Assembly: GCA_937942465.1 (NCBI GenBank)
Contig: CALDEO010000089.1
Coordinates: forward strand, 1-8,141
DNA from: an uncultured Saprospiraceae bacterium
Lineage (GTDB): Bacteria > Bacteroidota > Bacteroidia > Chitinophagales > Saprospiraceae
Direction of reading: 5' to 3'
DNA length: 8,141 bases
Shown here: piece by piece, positions 1 through 6,908 of the stretch
Numbering within the stretch: the first letter of the stretch is position 1
How the letters are laid out: each line of letters starts with the position of its first letter
The notes under the pieces: model-generated
What the model saw: only the letters and a program-made list of their open reading frames with translations
The model's database searches: none
Told to the model about the DNA's origin: nothing
Translations under genes and position numbers: made by a program

Positions 1-992
1 ATAAAGCTACTGATTACAAAGAGTTTGTAATACGATTAGTGCAGGCTCTATTCAACGAGCACGGACTTATCCAGCTTAATATGGATAACCCTAAACTTAA
101 ACGGGTATTCATACCAATAATAAAAAAGGAACTAACGGAGAGAGCAAGCCAAGAATTAGTACAAGCTCAACAAGACAAATTGGATCAAATCGGGTATAAG
201 AGTCAAGCTCACCCTCGAGATATTAATCTATTTCTACTAGATGAAGGATCTAGAGATCGGATTACATTTGAAGACAATAAATACCATATTGTTGACAAAA
301 ACCAAAGTTATACAGAATTAGAGATACTCAATATCCTTAATACATCGCCCGAGAGATTTAGCCCTAATGTTGTAGTCAGACCGCTCTATCAAGAGTATAT
401 CCTACCCAATCTAGCCTATGTCGGTGGTGGTGGTGAACTTGCATACTGGCTAGAAAGAAAAACACAATTTGAATTCTATAATATCTCGTACCCAATACTC
501 GTGAGACGAGACTCTATCCTCATTCTTGATAAAAGTAGTATCAAACAAATACAAAAACTAGAATTTAAGAAAGAGGATATTTTCCAATCAAATGATGAAA
601 TGATTCACCAGTTCATCCATGCCCAAACCGATGATAATATTGACTTGTCTAAATATATCGCTCAAAACAATCAGATCTTTAAAGATTTATCGAAGCTAGC
701 TCAAGCCGCCGATCCTTCTTTAAAAAATTGGGTTTTGTCAGAGCAAACGAAGCAAGAGAAAGTCATCAATCAAATAGAAGGACGTATAAAGAGAGCATAT
801 AAATCTCGTGAAGAAATCAATGTAAATAAAATCACGAAATTGAAGGACAAGCTATTCCCTAATAATGGAATGCAAGAACGTTATGACAACAGTCTTCCTT
901 GGATAGCAAAGTATGGACAAGACTATATATCTGCACTGATGAAACATCTAAATCCATTAGACAAATCATTCAAAATAATAACAATCGAATAG
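1..992 (+). CDS. bshC: Bacillithiol biosynthesis cysteine-adding enzyme BshC, 3' part
   Basis: BshC catalyses the last step of bacillithiol synthesis in the cytoplasm, joining cysteine to glucosaminyl-malate. The frame is open from position 3 to the stop TAG at 990-992 (about 329 codons) and has no stop at the left edge. The GTG at 39 is therefore an internal valine, not the start, and roughly the first 200 residues of a usual ~530-residue BshC are missing. Recognisable family features are the segment reading ALFNEHGLIQLN, then NPKLK, the NLFLLDEGSRDRI stretch, a proline-rich VVRPLYQEYILPN block, and the glycine run YVGGGGELAYW (about codons 137-147 of the visible part). The C-terminal third is rich in lysine, glutamate and glutamine and is probably the helical coiled-coil arm of the family. 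It ends 2 bp from the stop of convergent accD. Assignment is by family resemblance read by eye; the visible part looks intact. Confidence 0.9.
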   Translation, partial: KATDYKEFVIRLVQALFNEHGLIQLNMDNPKLKRVFIPIIKKELTERASQELVQAQQDKLDQIGYKSQAHPRDINLFLLDEGSRDRITFEDNKYHIVDKNQSYTELEILNILNTSPERFSPNVVVRPLYQEYILPNLAYVGGGGELAYWLERKTQFEFYNISYPILVRRDSILILDKSSIKQIQKLEFKKEDIFQSNDEMIHQFIHAQTDDNIDLSKYIAQNNQIFKDLSKLAQAADPSLKNWVLSEQTKQEKVINQIEGRIKRAYKSREEINVNKITKLKDKLFPNNGMQERYDNSLPWIAKYGQDYISALMKHLNPLDKSFKIITIE

Positions 993-994
993 TT

Positions 995-1846
995 TTAAAC
1001 TTCTGCGACTACAAAGATGCTTAACAGCTCATCTAATCTTTCTTTAAGGACTCGTCTATTGACAATAAAGTCTAAAAACCCTTTATCTAGTAGAAATTCT
1101 GAACGTTGGAAACCTTCGGGAAGATCTTTCTTGATGGTCTCCTTGATAACTCTTGGTCCAGCAAATCCAATAAGTGCTTCAGGTTCTGCAAAGTTAATAT
1201 CTCCTAACATTGCATAAGACGCCGTAACACCTCCTGTTGTAGGGTCCGTCAAGAATGAAAAATATGGAATACCTTCTTTAGCTAATTGTGATAATTTAGC
1301 ACTTGTTTTGGCCATCTGCATAAGACTGAATGCTGACTCCATCATACGAGCTCCTCCAGACTTTGAAATAATCATAAAAGGAATCCTATGCTTTCGCGAA
1401 TAGTCAATAGCTCTAGCTATCTTCTCTCCCACTACACTCCCCATAGATCCTCCAATAAAACTAAAATCCATAGCCGCAATAACTAATGGCTTTTTATTTA
1501 TTTTACCTACACCTACAGCCATAGAGTCTTTAAGACCTGTCTTCTTCTTAGTTGCTACTAAACGGTCGTTATAATTCTTAAGGTCTGTAAAGTCCAGGAA
1601 ATCAGTGGATACTAAGTCGGTAAACAACTCTTCATACTTACCATCAAAGATGATATCAAAGTAATCATGAGAACCTATACGAATATGATAGTCACACTTT
1701 GGACAAATGTAAAGATTTTCTGTTAGTTCTTTAACAGTGTGAGTGGCAGCGCATCTAGGGCATTTATGCCAAAGACCATCTGGTGCTTCTTTCTTAAACT
1801 TAGTTGCGGTTTGAATACCGTCTTTGAGTCTATTAAACCATCCCAT
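995..1846 (-). CDS. accD: Acetyl-CoA carboxylase carboxyltransferase subunit beta
   Basis: AccD is the beta subunit of the acetyl-CoA carboxylase carboxyltransferase. With AccA it transfers CO2 from biotin on AccB to acetyl-CoA, giving malonyl-CoA for fatty-acid synthesis. The 283-residue product has the normal length. An N-terminal four-cysteine zinc ribbon is visible (C29, C32, C48, C51, with WHKCPRC and YICPKCDY). The crotonase-like carboxyltransferase fold follows: FIGGSMGSVVGEKI (130-143), KSGGARMMES (162-171), DPTTGGVTASYAMLGD (201-216) and the AEPEALIGFAGPRVI block (220-234). The start is the ATG at 1844-1846, which begins the family-typical MGWF sequence. No clear Shine-Dalgarno is present, as is common in this phylum. 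A candidate promoter lies about 65 bp upstream. The gene appears monocistronic: its upstream neighbour is divergent and bshC is convergent. Confidence 0.97.
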   Translation of the reverse strand: MGWFNRLKDGIQTATKFKKEAPDGLWHKCPRCAATHTVKELTENLYICPKCDYHIRIGSHDYFDIIFDGKYEELFTDLVSTDFLDFTDLKNYNDRLVATKKKTGLKDSMAVGVGKINKKPLVIAAMDFSFIGGSMGSVVGEKIARAIDYSRKHRIPFMIISKSGGARMMESAFSLMQMAKTSAKLSQLAKEGIPYFSFLTDPTTGGVTASYAMLGDINFAEPEALIGFAGPRVIKETIKKDLPEGFQRSEFLLDKGFLDFIVNRRVLKERLDELLSIFVVAEV

Positions 1847-1910
1847 CTACAACAATTATTTTATCGATTATTGAATATGTCATCATTATTAATAGCTCAT
1901 GGGTTAGTCG

Positions 1911-1940
1911 CAAAAATAGACAAATAATTGATAGTGCCAA
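1911..1940 (-). promoter_or_regulatory. Candidate Bacteroidota-type promoter of accD
   Basis: Read on the minus strand, TTGG (1937-1940) is followed, 19 nt after its TTG, by TATTTTTG (1911-1918). This matches the -33 TTG / -7 TAnnTTTG form recognised by the primary sigma factor of Bacteroidota. Transcription would start near 1903-1907, giving a leader of roughly 60 nt before accD. The motif match is seen; promoter activity is inferred. The region is AT-rich, so a chance match is possible. Confidence 0.5.
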
Positions 1941-2182
1941 GTTGGATTAGTAAAAAACAAATTTGAAATCTTTTCCTAAGTAGTCTCTTCTATTTGCCTA
2001 CAGGCTTATCATAAGTTTTTAATCCAAATAAACTTTCTATACAGACCACTGATTTGTAAAGCATTAGCTTAAATCATGTAATCTCATCTTGAAAAAACAA
2101 GACCCTGTTTATTCTATTAATTCAGTATTAAGATTTTTATAACATTTTTTCTAATCGACTTTACAAACATTGGTATTACTTT

Positions 2183-2193
2183 AAAGGAAAAGA
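2183..2193 (+). promoter_or_regulatory. Purine-rich possible ribosome binding site
   Basis: AAAGGAAAAGA ends 6 nt before the ATG at 2200, with the GG core 12 nt upstream. This is the most Shine-Dalgarno-like sequence ahead of any gene in the window and supports the ATG at 2200 as the start. The spacing of the GG core is a little long. Confidence 0.4.
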
Positions 2194-2199
2194 ACTCCA

Positions 2200-5022
2200 A
2201 TGCGAATAACTTTCCTCCTTTTTTCATTAATCCTATGCTTCACAGCATCTTCTCAATCTACAAATTATAAGATTGATGGCATCATAGTGGACACATTCAA
2301 CAATCCATTAATATATTCAACAGTACTCTTATTAGAAAAGTCAGATTCTACGATGATTGACTTTACCAGATCTGAGTTAGATGGATCTTTTAGATTCAAG
2401 GATGTACCTTTCGGTAATCATATTGTTAAAACTACTTATGTAGGATATATCCCATTGACCATAGATGCATCAAGTGACAAAGACAATGTCGACCTAGGCT
2501 CACTATCAATGAAAGAAATGGCAAGCGAGCTCATGGAAGTAGTTATAAAAGCGGCCAAGGCACCGATAAAGATGCGAGGCGACACTATTGAGTACGATGC
2601 ATCCACCTTTAAGGTACCCGAGGGATCTAGTGTAGAAGATCTGCTTAAAAGACTACCAGGTATGGAGGTTGAGTCCGACGGATCTATCCTTGCAGATGGT
2701 AAGTCAGTAACTAGAGTCACTGTTGATGGTAAAGACTTTTTTGGATCTGATCCCAAAGCTGCGACCAAAAACCTACCAGCAGAAGGTATTTCCAAGGTTC
2801 AAGTATTTGATACTAAAACGGAAGAAGAAGAGATCACAGGAGCTACTTCTCAATCTCAAGATAAGACCATGAACCTAGAGCTAAAGGAAGAGTTTAAAAG
2901 TGGAGGTTTTGGTAAAGTGATCGCTGGTATAGGAACGGAAAACACAAAAGAACTTAAAGGAAACTATAACAAATTCAATAAGAAAATACAGTTTAGCTTA
3001 GTCGGTGTTGGTAATAACACAGGTAGAAACGGGCTTTCTTGGGACGATTATCAAGACTTCATGGGGTCTCAGTCATTTAACTTCTCAGATGGAGGGGATT
3101 ATGGATTTGGCGGCGGCGGTGGTATGTATTACTTTGGTGGAGGTGGTAGTGGTATCGAGAGCAGTATTCAATCCATATTTTTTGGCGCTGATAATAGTGC
3201 AGGCTTACCTGAGAATTATAATGGTGGGCTTAATTTCAATTACGATCATGACAAAACAAAAGTCAGTGCCGTTTATTACTATAACTTATCTGGACTTAAG
3301 TCCGAAAAATCACTCATAAGAGATAAATTCATAACTGATTTCACTCAAAATGAAACTCAAGAAACATTCAACGACGATAGATCTCAAGGTCATCGGGTCG
3401 AATTAAAATTTGAAAAAGAGCTAGATTCTCTACTTACTATAAAAACGGACTTCAATGGAGCATTCATTGATCAGGAAGAACAATACACCGGAGATATAAG
3501 CCTTGCACGAGATGGTCAGTTAAGAAGCTCGAGTGACATAAATAACTTAACAAATAAGACAGGTTACTTAGGCAATGGACTTGTATTAATAAGAAAGAAA
3601 TTCAAGAAAAAAGGTAGAAGCATGGGGCTTAACACCTCATACCTCAGTACACAGCTTAAAGAGGATCAACGACAAAATTCGACAATTAATTTTTATAACC
3701 AAGATGCTACAATAGATAGTACGACTATTATAGAAAGGATCAATAATGACGTAGCTGATAAGAATCTTATCAAAGCGAATGCCCTATTTGTAGAACCTCT
3801 GAGTAAGAAGTTTTTCTTTGAGACTTTCTACAACTTTAGTAATCGTGTCGAATCCGGCGAACGAACGGTGCTTGACATTGAAGACTTTGAAAATACACTA
3901 AATCCATTTTTATCTAGAGAATACGAAAATACCCTACTCTACAATAGAATTGGAAGTTCTTTGCGATACTCACATAATGGTATCAATGTATCGCTAGGAC
4001 TAGGATATCAGACACTCAAACTCAATGGTCAGTTACAACTCATTGGCATTAGTGAACCAAGCACAACTATAGACAAGACATTCAACAACTTTATACCTAA
4101 TCTGAGTATAAATATGTCGCCTGTTCGTAATTCATACGTGAGTATCAACTACTCTCGGAATGTGAATGAACCTGAAATAACAGACCTACAACCTTTTGTA
4201 GATAATTCTAACCCATTGTATATCGTAGCTGGTAACCCTAGTTTGACACCAGAAATATCTAACAGGATAGGTACTTACATGAGTCGCTCGTATCCTCTGG
4301 GTGGTGTAAGATTAAGTCTTAATGGTAATATTACCTTATACGAAAATCAAATATCTAGGAATGAAATAGTAGATGAAAACTTAATTACAACAGTTACTCC
4401 CGTCAATATAGATGGTGGTAATTCTACACGAATATCTGGAAGTATTAATTTCCCAATAGTAAAAAACAAACTAACAGCTAGAATGCGAATGGGAGCAAAT
4501 AGCCTCAATGCGAACATATTTGTCAATGGGATAAAGAATGAAACACAGACGATTGGTTATACTCCTTTTATGAAGTTGAGTTTTACACCAAATGACGACA
4601 TGGCATTATATATTAACGCCAATTATCGTGTTACAAACATCACCTATGATATACAAACGACTCAAAACCAAACAACCAAGCAGACTACACTTGGCGTAGA
4701 GTTTAACACCAAATTATTTGGAGGGTTATTCTTTGACTCTCAGTTTAATATGAATTACTACAGCAACGATCGATTTAACACAAGTCAGAATATCCCAATA
4801 CTCAATGCATCGATCTATAAGCAGGTATTGAAAGGAAATAAGGGAGAGGTAAGACTTTCTATTTATGATGCATTCAATCAGAATCAAGGATTCTTTCAAG
4901 GAGGGTCAGGTAATCAATTATCACAGAGCTCTACAGTAGCCCTTGCTCAATACGTAATGCTAGGTTTTACGTATAACATACGAGGTATAAAATCTGATGT
5001 ACGTCAGGATTCTTGGTGGTAG
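2200..5022 (+). CDS. Outer-membrane beta-barrel protein, TonB-dependent-receptor-like
   Basis: This 940-residue protein is predicted to sit in the outer membrane. A Sec signal peptide occupies about residues 1-18 (hydrophobic FLLFSLILCF, cleavage probably before QS at 19-20). Residues 23-105 look like a carboxypeptidase-regulatory-like beta-sandwich (YKIDGIIVDTFNNPLIYSTV, then the DGSFRFKDVPFG turn). Residues 110-120, ELMEVVIKAAK, occupy the usual place of a TonB box. A plug-like domain follows to about 205 (SVEDLLKRLPGMEV, ADGKSVTRVTVDGKDFFG). The rest is an alternating, aromatic- and asparagine-rich barrel. A glycine-rich stretch at 302-318 probably forms a loop. The architecture matches the OMP_b-brl family of Bacteroidota; the ligand cannot be inferred. 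The GLPGLI gene 45 bp downstream is probably co-transcribed. The chain ends in Trp-Trp rather than the terminal Phe common in barrel proteins. Confidence 0.88.
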   Translation: MRITFLLFSLILCFTASSQSTNYKIDGIIVDTFNNPLIYSTVLLLEKSDSTMIDFTRSELDGSFRFKDVPFGNHIVKTTYVGYIPLTIDASSDKDNVDLGSLSMKEMASELMEVVIKAAKAPIKMRGDTIEYDASTFKVPEGSSVEDLLKRLPGMEVESDGSILADGKSVTRVTVDGKDFFGSDPKAATKNLPAEGISKVQVFDTKTEEEEITGATSQSQDKTMNLELKEEFKSGGFGKVIAGIGTENTKELKGNYNKFNKKIQFSLVGVGNNTGRNGLSWDDYQDFMGSQSFNFSDGGDYGFGGGGGMYYFGGGGSGIESSIQSIFFGADNSAGLPENYNGGLNFNYDHDKTKVSAVYYYNLSGLKSEKSLIRDKFITDFTQNETQETFNDDRSQGHRVELKFEKELDSLLTIKTDFNGAFIDQEEQYTGDISLARDGQLRSSSDINNLTNKTGYLGNGLVLIRKKFKKKGRSMGLNTSYLSTQLKEDQRQNSTINFYNQDATIDSTTIIERINNDVADKNLIKANALFVEPLSKKFFFETFYNFSNRVESGERTVLDIEDFENTLNPFLSREYENTLLYNRIGSSLRYSHNGINVSLGLGYQTLKLNGQLQLIGISEPSTTIDKTFNNFIPNLSINMSPVRNSYVSINYSRNVNEPEITDLQPFVDNSNPLYIVAGNPSLTPEISNRIGTYMSRSYPLGGVRLSLNGNITLYENQISRNEIVDENLITTVTPVNIDGGNSTRISGSINFPIVKNKLTARMRMGANSLNANIFVNGIKNETQTIGYTPFMKLSFTPNDDMALYINANYRVTNITYDIQTTQNQTTKQTTLGVEFNTKLFGGLFFDSQFNMNYYSNDRFNTSQNIPILNASIYKQVLKGNKGEVRLSIYDAFNQNQGFFQGGSGNQLSQSSTVALAQYVMLGFTYNIRGIKSDVRQDSWW

Positions 5023-5067
5023 TCATCATCGTTAATATTTGAAGAAAAATACTACAAATCGACAATT

Positions 5068-5808
5068 ATGAAAAGTATAATAAATATAATTCTGATCCTA
5101 CTACTCACCTTTGAGATACAAGCTCAAAAAGTAGAAGGAACTATAACGTATAATCGAAAAACAGATTGGATTGCTATCATGTCTGAGTTGCCATGGGTTA
5201 CAGAAGAGGATATAGACAGAAGAAAACTCACATGGGGCAACGATGAAAATGATGGTAGGAACTTCGATCTGACATTTAAAGATGATAAATCTATATACAC
5301 TTACAAAGAAGAGGATTCTGAATATACTTACTCCTGGAAAGAAGAGAAGTATGTTATTATAAGAGATTATAATAAAAACAAAACTGATGATCTTGTAGAA
5401 ATTGTAGGAAAACAATACCACATCATAGACAAAATACCAAAGTACAAGTGGAAAATTCTAAACGAAATCAAAGAAGTTGCTGGATACATCTGTATGAAAG
5501 CTGAAACTCAAAATGACGTTAAGGACCAAAAAGTCGTAGCATGGTTTACCGATGCCATTTCATTCTTTGGAGGACCTGAGGGTTATTCTGGACTGCCAGG
5601 TACTATATTAGAATTAAACTTGAATGATCAGAACGCAGTAATCACAGCTACAAAGGTAGATTTAAAGACTCCAATCGATAAGCTACCAATTCCTAAAAAA
5701 TTAAAAGGAAAGGAAATAGAATTTGTAAAATTCAATGCTAAACTTAAAGACTTTATTAAAGACTCAAAAGAAGGAAGAAAAAACCCATTCTGGAGAATAA
5801 GGTACTAG
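5068..5808 (+). CDS. GLPGLI family secreted protein
   Basis: The 246-residue product has an N-terminal signal peptide (MKSIINIILILLLTFEIQAQ, cleavage likely after residue 18 or 20), so it is exported, probably to the periplasm. The core KWKILNEIKEVAGYICMKAE (127-146), then VVAWFTDAISFFGGPEGY and SGLPGTILELNL (174-185), is the diagnostic block of the GLPGLI family, with the name motif varied to GLPGTI. The family has no established biochemical function. It occurs in Bacteroidota, often beside outer-membrane barrel genes as here. The gene starts 45 bp after the barrel gene, with no promoter consensus or terminator hairpin in the gap, which suggests an operon and a partner role at the envelope. 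The charged region at 45-110, rich in Lys, Asp and Glu, is less conserved and unassigned. The gene is convergent with the RES toxin, whose stop lies 15 bp away. Confidence 0.87.
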   Translation: MKSIINIILILLLTFEIQAQKVEGTITYNRKTDWIAIMSELPWVTEEDIDRRKLTWGNDENDGRNFDLTFKDDKSIYTYKEEDSEYTYSWKEEKYVIIRDYNKNKTDDLVEIVGKQYHIIDKIPKYKWKILNEIKEVAGYICMKAETQNDVKDQKVVAWFTDAISFFGGPEGYSGLPGTILELNLNDQNAVITATKVDLKTPIDKLPIPKKLKGKEIEFVKFNAKLKDFIKDSKEGRKNPFWRIRY

Positions 5809-5823
5809 TTAAGTAACTAAAAA

Positions 5824-6279
5824 TTATTTCTTAATCCTAAAATCAAATTTAAACGTCTCAACATCAATTATTTTAGCTTGCGCAAATTCTGGATGATAGG
5901 GGTTGATCAGAAAATTAAACTCGTTAGGTACAATGACTGATGGTACTTTCAGTAATAGACTGGCATGAGATCGAGCCCATTGGTCTCCCAGTATTCGAGT
6001 TGACTTATAAGATTGCTCTCCAGTTTCATTCCAGTTATCGCCTAGATCACTTACGGATACTTGTGTTGCACTAGATTGATTAGGTACATAGATCACCATT
6101 AACTTGTATAGCGCTGAGAGCTCTGAGCTATCTCTATGCACAACATTCTCTAGACATGCCAGTGATCTTGAAGAAGCAGTATAGATGACATCAACTAAGT
6201 TAGAATTCCATCGGGCACTCCTACCTGATGCTGTAAGCGATCGAGACCATCGATCATGTGTTATACGATATAGCTCCAC
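5824..6279 (-). CDS. RES-domain toxin of a type II toxin-antitoxin system
   Basis: This 151-residue protein is essentially one RES domain. Family landmarks are LYRIT (R5), ARWNS (R23, W24, N25), VIYTASSRSLACLENVVH (Y33, E44, H48) and KVPSVIVPNEFNFLINPYHPEF in the C-terminal third (S114, N126, P127, H129). The conserved Arg, Glu and Ser that name the family are all present. Characterised RES toxins break down NAD+ by hydrolysis or phosphorolysis and halt growth; that this one does the same is inferred. The start is GTG (6277-6279): the only upstream in-frame stop, TGA, lies eight codons earlier with no other start between, and the full domain fits. It begins 2 nt after the antitoxin stop, so translation is probably coupled and toxin yield kept below antitoxin. 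The usual GGRWN motif reads SARWN here, perhaps a subgroup trait. Confidence 0.93.
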   Translation of the reverse strand: MELYRITHDRWSRSLTASGRSARWNSNLVDVIYTASSRSLACLENVVHRDSSELSALYKLMVIYVPNQSSATQVSVSDLGDNWNETGEQSYKSTRILGDQWARSHASLLLKVPSVIVPNEFNFLINPYHPEFAQAKIIDVETFKFDFRIKK

Positions 6280-6281
6280 AC

Positions 6282-6899
6282 TTAAGCTGTTGCGCCATAT
6301 TCAATACGAATAAGCTCCTCCAATATCAACTGTATACCTGTCATGGTATTAACCATATCTATAGGCTTGCTATATCCGAGACCATACTGCTCCTTTTGGA
6401 GCCATTTTTCAAATTTTTCTTTTGTACCGAAGAGTAGGATACCTTTATTGTATAACTCATGGATACCATAGCCTATCTCCTTGAGTCGAGGTGGTAACTC
6501 TTTTGTTTTTTCATTACGATATACCCTAAAGGTATTCTGAGTCATATCAAAAACTCGCTCAGCTAAAAACTTAGGCCCTATTTGATTTTTGTTTATGAGT
6601 AAGTCCAGCAACATACTAGTATTGCTAGTGTATAGATCCGAGATATTGGGCATTAGCGCTGCTGAGATCATAGTAGTATTATTGTCTGATGTATTAACTG
6701 CTATATCATCTTGATGACTTGCACCAGATGACCCTGAAGAAGAAGCTTTCTGGTATGCAACCATCGGCTCGCCAATAGTCGTTACAGGCTCTATTGAGTC
6801 TGTTATGATTGATTCAATGTATTGAGAGATATCCTTTGACTGATGATCATCTAAGTGATATTTGTCCTTCAATACTTTTTGGATTTCAATTGCTTTCAT
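6282..6899 (-). CDS. MbcA/ParS/Xre family antitoxin for the RES toxin
   Basis: This 205-residue protein is the predicted antitoxin. Its C-terminal domain (about 150-205) is the DUF2384/MbcA-ParS-Xre toxin-binding fold: LFGTKEKFEKWLQKEQYGLGY, then PIDMVNTMTGIQLILEELIRIEYG. In this family that segment covers the RES active site. Residues about 96-140 (LLDLLINKNQIGPKFLAERV, TQNTFRVYRNEKT, LPPRLKE) correspond to the Xre-like helix-turn-helix region, so autoregulation is plausible. The first 95 residues are extra: a helical start (1-35), then a low-complexity linker rich in Ser, Gly and Asn at about 53-75. This makes it longer than typical antitoxins of about 120-160 residues. The order, antitoxin first and toxin 2 nt downstream, is the standard RES-Xre arrangement. 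The ATG at 6897-6899 lies just behind a good promoter, which supports the start. Confidence 0.9.
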   Translation of the reverse strand: MKAIEIQKVLKDKYHLDDHQSKDISQYIESIITDSIEPVTTIGEPMVAYQKASSSGSSGASHQDDIAVNTSDNNTTMISAALMPNISDLYTSNTSMLLDLLINKNQIGPKFLAERVFDMTQNTFRVYRNEKTKELPPRLKEIGYGIHELYNKGILLFGTKEKFEKWLQKEQYGLGYSKPIDMVNTMTGIQLILEELIRIEYGATA

Positions 6900-6908
6900 C
6901 TGTTACCA

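Larger units (their letters stand above)
1847..2199. other. Divergent intergenic region, mostly unassigned
   Basis: This 353-bp AT-rich region separates accD from the outer-membrane protein gene. Apart from the accD promoter it holds no convincing reading frame or RNA gene. Small symmetric elements are present: TTGGATTA (1942-1949) repeated inverted as TAATCCAA (2020-2027), GCC-TACA-GGC (1996-2005), the near-palindrome CTTATCATAAG (2005-2015), and TCTTG-AAAAAA-CAAGA (2087-2102). I found no TTG/TAnnTTTG promoter pair for the rightward operon, so that operon may use a divergent promoter or an alternative sigma factor. Confidence 0.6.

Noticed and set aside
39..41. GTG at 39 as the start of the first gene
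   Set aside because: The frame is open to the window edge, and the codons before 39 continue family-like BshC sequence, so the gene begins outside the window.
1739..1927. Plus-strand 62-codon frame overlapping the accD 5' end
   Set aside because: It is antisense to the zinc-ribbon coding region of accD and covers the accD promoter; the product has no recognisable features.
2436..2795. 119-codon open frame on the minus strand inside the barrel gene
   Set aside because: It is antisense to the well-supported plug-domain coding region, its product is low-complexity and resembles no family, and it has no promoter or ribosome site.
3005..3319. 104-codon plus-strand frame within the barrel gene
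   Set aside because: It overlaps in another frame the glycine-rich and barrel region of a continuous, family-like protein; no sign of a frameshift or programmed overlap.
5036..5045. TAATATTTG before the GLPGLI gene as an internal promoter
   Set aside because: Spacing within the element is off by one from TAnnTTTG and no properly spaced TTG was found. Co-transcription from the barrel gene is simpler.
5101..5421. 106-codon minus-strand frame inside the GLPGLI gene
   Set aside because: It is hydrophobic (Phe/Ile-rich) because it mirrors Lys/Glu-rich codons of the real gene. There is no independent support.
5806..5819. Palindrome TAGTTA-AG-TAACTA between the GLPGLI and toxin stops, as a bidirectional terminator
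   Set aside because: The stem is almost all A-T, the loop is minimal and no U-run follows on either strand. It partly consists of the stop codon region, so it is too weak to call.
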